Positions 1-7,501 of a stretch of 45,398 bases of DNA are shown here, piece after piece (position 1 is the stretch's first letter; each line of letters opens with the position of its first letter). The notes beneath the pieces are model-generated. The model was not told the DNA's origin. It did not search any database and was given only the letters and a program-made list of their open reading frames with translations. The translations under genes and the position numbers were made by a program. The stretch is from NCBI RefSeq assembly GCF_003010955.1, contig NZ_PGGO01000031.1, forward strand, positions 1-45,398. The letters are read 5' to 3'. The stretch comes from Phyllobacterium brassicacearum (GTDB taxonomy: Bacteria; Pseudomonadota; Alphaproteobacteria; Rhizobiales; Rhizobiaceae).

Positions 1-93
1 GACTACATCCACTACTACAATCATCAGCGCATTAAGCTGAAACTAATGGGACTGAGCCCTGTGCAGTACAGAACTCAGTCCCTATTATCCTAG
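1..93 (+). mobile_element. IS3-family transposase (OrfB), C-terminal fragment
   Basis: Frame 1 encodes 30 residues and then TAG. The stretch DYIHYYNHQRIK followed by LKGLSPVQYR-like residues (here LMGLSPVQYR) is the usual C-terminal end of the rve integrase (DDE) domain in IS3/IS150-type transposases. The gene enters from outside the window, so its start, catalytic residues and any frameshift cannot be seen. The element's right end follows directly. The family assignment rests on a well-known terminal motif; the exact IS name cannot be given. Confidence 0.88.
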
Positions 94-100
94 CCAATTA

Positions 101-127
101 ACCGTCCAACTTTACGGGGTCAGTTCA
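101..127. repeat. Right terminal inverted repeat of the IS3-family element
   Basis: Seven bases after the transposase stop lies a segment whose reverse complement starts TGAACTGACCCCGTAAAGTT. This is the terminal-repeat pattern of IS3/IS150 elements, with a TGA...CA outer end and a GGGGTCAGT core. The outer end is placed at 127 because the following bases look like host sequence (a terminator arm). The partner left repeat is outside the window, so the pairing is inferred. Confidence 0.72.
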
Positions 128-145
128 GCCGCGCCGGGCTTTTTT
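128..145 (+). terminator. Orphan 3' half of a rho-independent terminator
   Basis: GCCGCGCCGGGC followed by six T residues looks exactly like the descending arm and U-tract of an intrinsic terminator. No complementary ascending arm (GCCCGGCGCGGC) occurs in the bases before it, which are IS sequence up to 127. The simplest reading is that the insertion sequence landed in the loop or stem of a terminator and separated the two arms. This is inference, because the left flank of the IS is not in the window. Confidence 0.5.
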
Positions 146-224
146 GTTTCGGGTGTGTCACGCCCCTTGACCCCTCCGGTTTCTGTTTCCCATAGTGGTC
201 CAAATCACCACACGGGAAAGCATC

Positions 225-989
225 ATGACGCTTGCATCGCGCCTCAGGGCTGGGGAAATCATCTACTCGGGCTGGTCGAGCCTGACCGATCCACTGGTCA
301 TGGAAGCGCTCGCCCGCACGCCGCTCGATGCTGTCCTTCTCGACATGCAGCATGGTGCGCACGATACGGAGAGTATCGTGACGCTTATTGGCATCCTGCG
401 TTCTGCCCAGAAACATGCGCTGGTGCGCGTTCCTGTCGGGCGCTTTGACATGGCGAGCCGTGCCCTGGATTTCGGTGCGGACGGGGTTATTGCGCCGATG
501 ATCAACAATGCCGGCGATGCCAGACTCTTTGCCAGGGCGATGAAATATCCGCCGCTCGGCGAGCGCTCATGGGGACAATTGCGCGGCCGCCCGGGCAGCT
601 ATGGCGCGGGCGGGTCGGGCGGCTACCTGCGCGAGGTCAATGAGGCGACGCTTGCCTTCGCCATGATCGAAACACGCGCCGCCTACGAGGCGCTCGACGA
701 TATATTGGCGGTTGACGGCATTGACGGCGTGTTTGTCGGCCCGTCCGATTTCTCCATCGCCTGGAGCAATGGGCAGGAGGTCGATGCGGGCTCCGAAGCC
801 ATCATCGAACCGCTGTCGGCGATTGCAGCCAAGGCCAGGGCTGCAGGCAAGCTCTGCGGCATCTATGGCGCAACCCCCGCGCTGGCGAAACGCTTCGCCG
901 GGCTCGGCTACAGCTATATCCCGCTTTCCGTGGATACGGCGTACCTTACACTCGGCGTCCAGTCCTTGCTGGACGCGGTGAAGGCGTAG
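225..989 (+). CDS. HpcH/HpaI-family aldolase (4-hydroxy-2-oxoheptanedioate aldolase type)
   Basis: A 254-aa class II (metal-dependent) pyruvate aldolase of the HpcH/HpaI/citrate lyase beta superfamily. Visible family motifs are DMQHG at 40-44 (catalytic His at 43), RVP at 68-70, GADGVIAPM at 84-92, the metal ligand Glu in IET near 149 and the metal ligand Asp in GPSDFS near 175. Family members cleave or form 2-oxo-4-hydroxy acids; the true substrate is not predictable. I chose ATG 225 over the in-frame GTG at 195 because homologues begin close to the MTLASRL segment and a GGGAAAG stretch precedes it. It stands alone just downstream of an IS end, so insertion may have removed its natural upstream neighbour or promoter. 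Confidence 0.88.
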   Translation: MTLASRLRAGEIIYSGWSSLTDPLVMEALARTPLDAVLLDMQHGAHDTESIVTLIGILRSAQKHALVRVPVGRFDMASRALDFGADGVIAPMINNAGDARLFARAMKYPPLGERSWGQLRGRPGSYGAGGSGGYLREVNEATLAFAMIETRAAYEALDDILAVDGIDGVFVGPSDFSIAWSNGQEVDAGSEAIIEPLSAIAAKARAAGKLCGIYGATPALAKRFAGLGYSYIPLSVDTAYLTLGVQSLLDAVKA

Positions 990-1012
990 CGGCGGCGATA
1001 GTCTCTTCGTCT

Positions 1013-1561
1013 CTACAGCCGCGACAGGAACTGCGCAAAAACCATTGAGCCTTCCGGCCAGGGACCATGTCCACTTTCCGAGTTGAGATGGCCGGATTCG
1101 CCGGCATCGACGATCATTGATCCCCAGGCGGCGGCGAGATCATCCGCGACCTCATAGCTGCAATAATGATCATTGCGGCTGGCGACGACGATAGAGGGAA
1201 AGGTGAACGGCTCGCGCGGGTAGGGGCCGAATGTCATCAGGTGTTTTGGCCGGATCTTTGGATTCGATACATCCGGTGGTGTCACCAGAAATGCGCCTTT
1301 GACCTTGCCGCCGATCTCGGGAATGGCGTGGATGAAGGTCGGCACGCCGAGCGAATGGGCGACGACGACCACCGGGCGCTTCGCAGCGTTGATCGCTTTG
1401 ACCACCTCGGCCACCCAGTCTTCGCGCACAGGTTTAGTCCACTCCGCCTGCTCGACCCTTCGGGCGGTGGAGAGCTTTGACTCCCAGCGCGTCTGCCAAT
1501 GATCGGGGCCGGAATTGGTGTAACCTGGAACAATGAGGATATCTGCATCTTTGACTTTCAT
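1013..1561 (-). CDS. RBBP9/YdeN-family alpha/beta serine hydrolase
   Basis: A 182-aa small alpha/beta hydrolase of the RBBP9/YdeN family (PF06821 type). The N-terminus has the family pattern VPGYTNSGPDHWQ at 11-23. The nucleophile elbow is VVAHSLG with Ser70. A downstream ASRNDHYCS strand gives the Asp, and ESGHLNSESG near the C-terminus gives the His of the triad. These proteins are cytoplasmic esterase-like enzymes with poorly known substrates. A longer reading frame begins at 1618, but the extra residues lack family similarity, so the ATG at 1561 is preferred. It converges with the aldolase gene, leaving 23 bp between stops. Confidence 0.85.
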   Translation of the reverse strand: MKVKDADILIVPGYTNSGPDHWQTRWESKLSTARRVEQAEWTKPVREDWVAEVVKAINAAKRPVVVVAHSLGVPTFIHAIPEIGGKVKGAFLVTPPDVSNPKIRPKHLMTFGPYPREPFTFPSIVVASRNDHYCSYEVADDLAAAWGSMIVDAGESGHLNSESGHGPWPEGSMVFAQFLSRL

Positions 1562-1862
1562 GCGCCCGTATTTAGGAAAAACGGGAAAGGTTCGCAATAT
1601 GGGTATTGATGGCGGCATGCCTGACGAACTCTATGAGCGGGTGTATGCTAGGGTCCTGACCCTGGGTCTCCGCACCTTCGCCGTCACAGATATGCCGTAA
1701 GCGCGAACGACAGTGAACCGCTCCGGCAAAACTGCTTGCCGTCTTCGTCGTCGATACCGACGAAAAGGAGATTGTCCTTCCGATGAAGTAAGGTAAGGAG
1801 CATTGGCCGGGCCAAAAATCAGAACCCCGGCCTCGTTAGCTTGCTTTGAGGAGCCACCGACC

Positions 1863-3305
1863 ATGCTCGATCTGCTTGTCTCACCACTTTTCCAGATTGT
1901 CGCACTGGGTGTTGCAGGCATCGTCGTTTGGCATTTGCAAGGGCGCAGTCGTCCGACCGCCCGCCTTCTGGTCCAGATTGCGTTCTTTTCCGCCATGACG
2001 GCAATATTGTTCGGAAGCGGTATCTCTCCTCTCAAGTTCGAGCCAATGAGAGAAGGCGGCGCGATGCTCATTGCAGCCAAGACGCTGTGGTGGGTACATC
2101 TGGCCTGGGCCACGATCGGTTTTGTCCGCATCTATATTGTCCTTGACGGCAGACCGCGCGAAGCCCGCGTGTTACAGGACCTGATCATCGCCGTAGTCTA
2201 CCTTGCGGTTACGCTCTCGGTCCTCGCCTTCGTGTTTGACTTTGCAATTGGAACACTCCTCGCAACCTCCGGCGTCATCGCGATCATACTCGGTCTCGCC
2301 TTGCAGAGCACCCTGAACGATCTCTTTTCCGGATTGGCGCTCACATTGGGACGCCCGTATGGAATCGGTGACTGGATCATCCTGACCGACGGCACTGAAG
2401 GACGGGTGGTGGAGAGCACTTGGCGTTCAACCCATATCCTGACGCCGGCCAACAACATCGTGGTTTTGCCGAACAGCTTTCTGGCGAAGATCGGACTGAC
2501 GAATATCAGCCGTCCTGACGAGACGCATCTGATGGTCCTGCCGCTGCGCGTGAAACCGACGCGCGCCCCGTCTTATGTCGCCGAGATGATGCGGCAAGCC
2601 ATGATTGGGGCAAACAACATCGTTCACGATCCTGCTCCCGTTGTCGCGCTGAATGGCGTCGACGCCTTTGCTATGGACATCGAACTGCAATTCCGCGTCA
2701 GGCATCCTGCCGATAGAATTCCTGCCAGAAACGAGCTTATCGACTTGGTCTACCGCCAATGTATCGCGACGGGCATTTCTCTCGCCCTGCCGGCGTCGTC
2801 TTCCGTCCTTGTTGAAAACCTTCAAACTGATCATTCCTTACCGGACACGTTGCAGGAATTGTTGCAGTCCAACCCGATCTTTGCGGATCTTAAACAGGAC
2901 GAACTGCATAAACTGGAAGTGTCGGCGAGATTGCGGCAGTACCGGCCCGGAGATATCTTTTTCGATGGGGCGGATAGTGCATCGAGCCTGATGATTGTCC
3001 GCTCGGGAGCTGCATCGGCACTCTGCGATGGCGCGGAAGTTCTACGGTTCGCACCGGGTGCCATATTCGGTCAGGTTGATGGGATCGTCCCCCAAGCCAC
3101 CAAATACGAAGCTTTGACCGTGCTCGAAGCGTATGAGATTGACGGACCGACCTTGGTGCGACTGTTCAGAGATCATCCCGAAATCCAAGACAAACTTACC
3201 CGGCACCTTTCCGGCCTTGCGGGGAATGTGTCGGCGGCGGCTCAACATGCTCAAGGCGAGCATGCATCCATCCTCCGCACAGTCCGGAGTTTGTTACGTA
3301 AATGA
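1863..3305 (+). CDS. MscS-family channel fused to a cyclic-nucleotide-binding-type domain
   Basis: A 480-aa protein with three or four membrane segments at about 5-125, then an MscS pore and beta domain. The pore helix and beta region reads GVIAIILGLALQSTLNDLFSG at about 137-157 (glycine/alanine packing), followed by GRPYGIGDWI. Residues about 345-455 form a CAP_ED/cNMP-like domain, visible as LRQYRPGDIFFDG and later LRFAPGAIFGQ. This matches the bCNG group of bacterial channels related to MscS, known to be cyclic-nucleotide responsive and often weakly mechanosensitive. The arginine that contacts the cyclic-nucleotide phosphate is not obvious here, so ligand binding is uncertain. ATG 1863 is chosen because GAGGAG lies about 10 bases upstream. 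Monocistronic. Confidence 0.88.
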   Translation: MLDLLVSPLFQIVALGVAGIVVWHLQGRSRPTARLLVQIAFFSAMTAILFGSGISPLKFEPMREGGAMLIAAKTLWWVHLAWATIGFVRIYIVLDGRPREARVLQDLIIAVVYLAVTLSVLAFVFDFAIGTLLATSGVIAIILGLALQSTLNDLFSGLALTLGRPYGIGDWIILTDGTEGRVVESTWRSTHILTPANNIVVLPNSFLAKIGLTNISRPDETHLMVLPLRVKPTRAPSYVAEMMRQAMIGANNIVHDPAPVVALNGVDAFAMDIELQFRVRHPADRIPARNELIDLVYRQCIATGISLALPASSSVLVENLQTDHSLPDTLQELLQSNPIFADLKQDELHKLEVSARLRQYRPGDIFFDGADSASSLMIVRSGAASALCDGAEVLRFAPGAIFGQVDGIVPQATKYEALTVLEAYEIDGPTLVRLFRDHPEIQDKLTRHLSGLAGNVSAAAQHAQGEHASILRTVRSLLRK

Positions 3306-3564
3306 TTTGGGCCGGCGCTATCATCCAGTGTGGCTGGCGTCGCATGCACACCCGGTATGACCGCTGCGCTCGCACCTTTTCGTCTCAAGCATATGCACAG
3401 CGGCACCGCCATCTTCCGGCTCTGATTGGCGAGTCCTGACCCTCGCCGACGCAGCGGCTCTACCTCCCTTATGGGGGACTAGGTATCACATCGAGACGCA
3501 AACGCCTTCACTCTCCTATGCTCCCAATGCTAGCATCTTCTCGATTCCAATTTTGGAGACACGC

Positions 3565-4548
3565 ATGACGATTCTGGTCACAGGCAGTTCCGGACATCTT
3601 GGTGAGGCGCTGGTCCGCTCCCTGCAGGAGCGGGGGCGCAAGGTTGCCGGGCTTGATATCATCGAGGGCCCGTTCACCACTCATGCCGGCTCGGTTGCGG
3701 ATCGCGCCCATGTCAGAAAGAGCATGGAGGGCGTGACGACGGTCTTCCATGCGGCGACACTGCACAAACCGCACGTCGCCACGCATGCGCGGCAGGAGTT
3801 CATCGATACCAACATCACCGGCACCCTCAACCTCCTGGAAACCGCTGCGGCGGGGGAGGTCCAATCCTTCATTTATACCAGCACGACGAGCGTCTTTGGC
3901 GATGCGCTTGTGCCTCCGGATGACGCTCCCGCGGCGTGGATCACCGAGGATGTCACGCCGGTCCCGAAGAATATCTATGGCGTCACCAAAGCCGCGGCGG
4001 AGGACCTTTGCCAACTGTTCCACAGGAACCAGGGACTGGCCACGATGGTATTGCGGACCTCGCGGTTTTTTCCCGAAGAGGATGACAACGCGAACGTCCG
4101 CAACCAGTTTGCCGACCAAAACATCAAGTTGAACGAATTTCTGTACCGGCGGGCGGATATAGAAGACATCGTCAGCGCCCATCTTCTGGCTGCCGAAAAG
4201 GCTCCCGAACTCGGCTTCCGCCGCTATATCATCAGCGCGACCACGCCATTTACACGGGACGATCTGCGGGATCTGCACGAGGATGCCCCACGGGCGGTGG
4301 GGCGCCGGGTTCCCGAATACGCAGCCGAATTTGCGCGGCGCGGCTGGACAATGCTCCCGAGCATCGATCGCGTCTATATCAATGAGCGGGCGCGAACCGA
4401 GCTTGGATGGGAGCCAAAATATGATTTCAGTTATCTCATCGAACGACTGAAAGCTGGCGAGGATATGCGCAGTCCCTTGGCCCGCCTGATCGGATCAAGA
4501 GGCTATCATGACGAAAGCTTTTCCGAGGGGCCGTATCCGGTCGAGTAA
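3565..4548 (+). CDS. NAD(P)-dependent epimerase/dehydratase (extended SDR)
   Basis: A 327-aa extended short-chain dehydrogenase/reductase. The Rossmann motif GSSGHLG lies at residues 7-13. The STTSVFGDAL strand provides the active-site Ser/Thr, and YGVTK provides the catalytic Tyr-Lys pair. Family members epimerise, dehydrate or reduce nucleotide sugars or other carbonyl substrates; nothing here fixes the substrate. The start ATG at 3565 has GGAG six bases upstream, while an in-frame TTG at 3553 overlaps that Shine-Dalgarno and was rejected. The gene has no co-directional partner closer than 175 bp. Confidence 0.87.
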   Translation: MTILVTGSSGHLGEALVRSLQERGRKVAGLDIIEGPFTTHAGSVADRAHVRKSMEGVTTVFHAATLHKPHVATHARQEFIDTNITGTLNLLETAAAGEVQSFIYTSTTSVFGDALVPPDDAPAAWITEDVTPVPKNIYGVTKAAAEDLCQLFHRNQGLATMVLRTSRFFPEEDDNANVRNQFADQNIKLNEFLYRRADIEDIVSAHLLAAEKAPELGFRRYIISATTPFTRDDLRDLHEDAPRAVGRRVPEYAAEFARRGWTMLPSIDRVYINERARTELGWEPKYDFSYLIERLKAGEDMRSPLARLIGSRGYHDESFSEGPYPVE

Positions 4549-4618
4549 GTGTCTCTACCTCCCTCACCATGAGGATGAACGACACCGCCACCAGAACGTA
4601 AACAATGTTCTCCAATTA

Positions 4619-4635
4619 GTTCACCATTTGTGAAC
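4619..4635. promoter_or_regulatory. Perfect 6-5-6 palindrome, candidate operator
   Basis: GTTCAC-CATTT-GTGAAC is a perfect dyad with 6-bp arms, about 90 bp upstream of the VOC gene and in the only spacer between two co-directional genes. The size and spacing suit a dimeric winged-helix or TetR/HxlR-type repressor. No regulator gene is adjacent, so the binding protein is unknown. A second weak hairpin (CAAGC...GCTTG around CGCT-CTG-AGCG) follows at about 4635-4660. Confidence 0.4.
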
Positions 4636-4724
4636 AAGCTGTTCGCTCTGAGCGGGCTTGTTTCCGGCGTGGATAAAGCCGACCTTGTGAGTAACGAAAC
4701 TGATATGTTGCGAAGGGGATACGC

Positions 4725-5615
4725 ATGAAGCTCACACGCCGGGAAGTGGTTGGAGGTGCTGCCGCCCTTGCCGCAATGGCGGGAAATGCCCGCGCGGAGA
4801 CAAAAATGGACAAGATTTCCCTTGCGGCGACGGCACCGACCCATGTGTCGAAGGTAGGCATCAAGGCCAAGGATGCCGATACGCTGTCGAAGTATTATCA
4901 GGATGTCGTCGGACTGCGCGAGATTTCGCGTAAGGGCCAGTCGGTCATTCTTGGTGCAGGTGCAACGCCGCTGCTCGAAATCGAGCAGGCATCAGCCATC
5001 CGCGCCGATGATCCCCACAGCGCCGGCCTTTATCACACCGCCTTCCTCCTGCCGGCTCGGGCAGACCTCGCCCGCTGGGCGCGGCGGGCAATCGACCGGC
5101 GGACGGCGATCACCGGCGCATCCGATCATCTCGTCAGCGAGGCAATCTATCTGACCGATCCGGAAGGCAACGGCATCGAGATCTATGCCGACCGTCCGCA
5201 CGAGAGCTGGAAGTGGAATGGCGCTTTGGTGCAGATGGCAACCGAGGCGCTGGATGTCGGCAATCTCCTCGGCGAACCCGGCGGCGATGTTCCCTGGACC
5301 GCCGCGCCGGATGGCACCATGGTCGGTCACCTGCACCTGCGCGTCGGCAATGCAAAGGAAGCTGAAAGCTGGTGGCAGAACGAGCTCGGCTTGCAGACAG
5401 TTGCAGGGTATGGCGGCAGCGCCGTGTTCATGTCGACCGGCGGCTATCATCATCATGTCGCAGCCAATTCCTGGCAGAGCCGTGGCGCCGGCCGCCGCGA
5501 CAACGACCGGTCCGGTCTCGCCTGGGCGGAATTCAGTTCAGCCGACGCCAAGGGCGAACGCGAGCTCGTCGACCCCTGGGGCAATGTAATCAGGATCGTA
5601 CCGGCAAAGGGTTAG
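4725..5615 (+). CDS. Exported two-module VOC (glyoxalase/extradiol dioxygenase-fold) protein
   Basis: A 296-aa protein with an N-terminal export signal: TRREVVGG at 4-11, then an alanine-rich segment and an NARA cleavage-like site near 25, which resembles a twin-arginine signal. Two vicinal-oxygen-chelate modules follow. In the first, HVSKVGIKAKDA starts a strand with a potential metal His, then YHTAFLLP and GNGIEIYADRP (Glu). In the second, GHLHLRVGNAKEAESWWQ, then YHHHVAANSW and the C-terminal DPWGNVIRIVP. The arrangement resembles CatE-type (catechol-2,3-dioxygenase-like) proteins, but many are uncharacterised. Export of a VOC enzyme is unusual. A palindrome at 4619-4635 may control it. 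Confidence 0.8.
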   Translation: MKLTRREVVGGAAALAAMAGNARAETKMDKISLAATAPTHVSKVGIKAKDADTLSKYYQDVVGLREISRKGQSVILGAGATPLLEIEQASAIRADDPHSAGLYHTAFLLPARADLARWARRAIDRRTAITGASDHLVSEAIYLTDPEGNGIEIYADRPHESWKWNGALVQMATEALDVGNLLGEPGGDVPWTAAPDGTMVGHLHLRVGNAKEAESWWQNELGLQTVAGYGGSAVFMSTGGYHHHVAANSWQSRGAGRRDNDRSGLAWAEFSSADAKGERELVDPWGNVIRIVPAKG

Positions 5616-5680
5616 TTGCGGCTTACACAGTCTTTCGTGGCCTGCTGCTTCTCCAAGGATCATCGAGCGCCTCTCTCGCC

Positions 5681-5769
5681 ATCATCCTCGGGCTTGACCC
5701 GAGGACCCACCTCACTGAGGGAGTTGAGCGTGTGAATCGGTCCTCGCGGGACAGGCCCGAGGATGACGG
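5681..5769. repeat. Bipartite inverted repeat of dispersed extragenic type
   Basis: The left arm holds CCTCGGG-CTTGA-CCCGAGG (5686-5704), itself a palindrome. The right arm holds GTCCTCGCGGGACAGGCCCGAGGATGACG (5740-5768), roughly the reverse complement of the left arm, so the whole folds into a long hairpin with small hairpins at each base. The ATCATCCTCGGGCTTGACCC wording is familiar from intergenic repeats scattered in rhizobial genomes. Only one copy is present in this window, so its dispersed nature is from memory, not shown here. Confidence 0.6.
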
Positions 5770-5885
5770 AGCTGTTGAGTCAAGACTGTGGAAGACGGAG
5801 AAGTCGGATGTGCAGGTGAGGGATGACGGATTGGTTCCGAAACCACCATTACGGCAAACCCGCCAGCCGCAACCCAAAAGAGGCA

Positions 5886-5925
5886 CCGGAAAATTAACTA
5901 AACGCTCGTTCAATTAATTTTCCGG
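5886..5925. repeat. 40-bp near-perfect palindrome
   Basis: The outer arms CCGGAAAATTAA and TTAATTTTCCGG are perfect 12-bp complements. The inner part continues with AACG-CT-CGTT at the exact centre. In all, 17 of 20 symmetric pairs match around the axis at 5905/5906. It lies 160 bp beyond the purB stop. It could be a cruciform, a protein-binding dyad (the core ACTAAACGCTCGTT resembles TetR-type operators) or a small element end. No T-tract follows, so a classical terminator is unlikely. Confidence 0.6.
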
Positions 5926-6005
5926 ATTTTCGGCTTTTCACTGGCGGTTTTAGCCCGATTTGGAAAAAAACCGCTATTCCGATGCGCGACTTGTCCAAAC
6001 CCAGA

Positions 6006-6025
6006 CGATTCTCGTACAAGAATCG
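6006..6025. repeat. Perfect 7-bp hairpin downstream of purB
   Basis: CGATTCT-CGTACA-AGAATCG forms a perfect stem with a six-base loop about 60 bp beyond the purB stop on the minus strand. A second short stem, AAACG-GCAC-CGTTT, lies between it and the gene. Together they may stop or protect the purB transcript. Neither carries a strong U-tract, so termination is only possible, not shown. Confidence 0.35.
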
Positions 6026-6084
6026 GCAATTCCCGTACTCGAACCCGCAGAAACGGCACCGTTTTCTCAACCAGCGGCTTTAAT

Positions 6085-7401
6085 TCAGTTGTTGCCAGTT
6101 GCGCCAAACACGCGCTTGAAGATCGTATCGACGTGCTTGGTGTGATAGCCGAGGTCGAACTTTTCGCGGATTGTCTCTTCGGATAGCGCGGCCCGAACAT
6201 CGGAGTCGGCAAGCAGTTCTTCCTGGAAATCCTTGCCGTGTTCCCAGACCTTCATGGCGTTGCGCTGCACGAGACGATAGGAATCCTCGCGGGAAACGCC
6301 GGCCTGAGTCAACGCCAGAAGTACGCGTTGCGAATGGATCAGCCCGCGGAACTTGTTCATGTTTTTCAACATGTTATCCGGATAGACCAACAGCTTTTCG
6401 ATAACGCCCACCATGCGGGCAAGGGCGAAGTCGAGGGTGATCGTTGCGTCGGGGCCGATCATGCGTTCAACCGAAGAGTGTGAAATATCGCGTTCATGCC
6501 ACAGCGCAACATTTTCCATCGCCGGCAGGGCGAAGGCGCGGACCATGCGGGCGAGGCCGGTCATGTTCTCCGTCAGCACCGGATTGCGCTTGTGCGGCAT
6601 GGCCGACGAGCCCTTCTGGCCTGGCGAAAAATACTCCTCGGCTTCCAGAACTTCGGTCCGCTGCAGGTGTCGGATCTCCACGGAGAGCCGCTCGATCGAC
6701 GAAGCGATAACACCGAGGGTTGCAAAGTACATGGCGTGACGGTCACGCGGAATCACCTGTGTCGAAACAGGTTCTGCCTGCATTCCCAATGCCTTGGCGA
6801 CATGTTCTTCCACGCGGGGATCGATGTTGGCGAAGGTGCCGACGGCCCCGGAGATGGCGCAGGTTGCAATTTCCGCGCGCGCTGCAACGAGCCTGGTGCG
6901 ACAGCGCTCGAACTCGGCATAAGCCTGTGCCAGCTTGACGCCGAACGTCGTCGGCTCGGCATGGATGCCATGACTGCGGCCGATGGTGACAGTGTCCTTG
7001 TGCTCGAAAGCACGTTTCTTGAGTGCGGCCAGAAGCTTGTCCAGATCGGCGAGGAGAATGTCGCTAGCGCGCATGAGCTGTACGTTGAAGCAGGTGTCGA
7101 GCACGTCGGACGAGGTCATGCCCTGATGCACGAAACGCGCGTCGGGTCCGACGATTTCCGCCAAATGTGTAAGAAAAGCAATGACATCGTGCTTGGTTTC
7201 ACGCTCGATCTCGTCGATGCGATCGATGTCGAATGTGGCCGCGCCGCCCTTTTCCCAGATCGTTTTCGCCGCTTCCTTCGGAATGACGCCGAGCTCGGCC
7301 AGCGCGTCGCAGGCATGTGCTTCGATTTCGAACCAGATGCGGAATTTCGTTTCCGGGGACCAGATTGCGACCATTTCAGGCCGCGAATAGCGCGGGATCA
7401 T
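6085..7401 (-). CDS. purB: Adenylosuccinate lyase
   Basis: A 438-aa homotetrameric lyase of the fumarase/aspartase superfamily. It catalyses two steps of purine synthesis: SAICAR to AICAR plus fumarate, and adenylosuccinate to AMP plus fumarate. Visible motifs are TSSD at 96-99, the GRSHGIHAEP segment at 141-150 carrying the general-acid His, and the signature loop SSAMPHKRNP at 265-274. The ATG at 7401 (MIPRYSRPEM) has AGGAAAA seven or eight bases upstream; the upstream extension to 7464 has no homology. It ends a minus-strand run SBP-peptidase-rpe-DUF2259-purB, about 100 bp after the DUF2259 gene, so it may have its own promoter. Confidence 0.97.
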   Translation of the reverse strand: MIPRYSRPEMVAIWSPETKFRIWFEIEAHACDALAELGVIPKEAAKTIWEKGGAATFDIDRIDEIERETKHDVIAFLTHLAEIVGPDARFVHQGMTSSDVLDTCFNVQLMRASDILLADLDKLLAALKKRAFEHKDTVTIGRSHGIHAEPTTFGVKLAQAYAEFERCRTRLVAARAEIATCAISGAVGTFANIDPRVEEHVAKALGMQAEPVSTQVIPRDRHAMYFATLGVIASSIERLSVEIRHLQRTEVLEAEEYFSPGQKGSSAMPHKRNPVLTENMTGLARMVRAFALPAMENVALWHERDISHSSVERMIGPDATITLDFALARMVGVIEKLLVYPDNMLKNMNKFRGLIHSQRVLLALTQAGVSREDSYRLVQRNAMKVWEHGKDFQEELLADSDVRAALSEETIREKFDLGYHTKHVDTIFKRVFGATGNN

Positions 7402-7501
7402 ATGTTTTCCTGTCGGCGGTGTATTGTGGGCTTGAGGGGGGTCTAGCAGACCGGAGCCAATCACTCAACGCTGCTTTTGAGCGCTTCGCGCCGATGCGGT
7501 G

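Larger units (their letters stand above)
5616..6084. other. 469-bp gene-free spacer rich in inverted repeats
   Basis: Between the stop of the VOC gene and the stop of purB I find no reading frame with a credible start or family similarity. The spacer contains a bipartite dispersed-type repeat (5681-5769), a 40-bp palindrome (5886-5925), a perfect hairpin (6006-6025) and AAACG-GCAC-CGTTT just past the purB stop at about 6050-6065. Base composition drops to AT-rich near 5885-5970. The two genes converge here, so transcription end and mRNA stabilisation are likely roles. Confidence 0.7.

Noticed and set aside
1619..1862. Possible gene between the RBBP9-like and MscS-like genes
   Set aside because: Only a minus-strand frame overlapping the channel gene is open; no start, motif or codon pattern supports it.
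3306..3564. CCTCCC-TTAT-GGGGGA hairpin near 3465-3480 as a terminator
   Set aside because: The stem is imperfect, far from the channel gene's stop and lacks a T-tract.
3508..4278. A 256-residue minus-strand open frame opposite the epimerase gene
   Set aside because: It mirrors the codons of a clear SDR gene, is arginine-rich as shadow frames are, and has no family motif.
6496..7446. A 316-residue plus-strand open frame opposite purB
   Set aside because: purB is certain from its motifs; the opposite frame has shadow-type composition and no recognisable domain.
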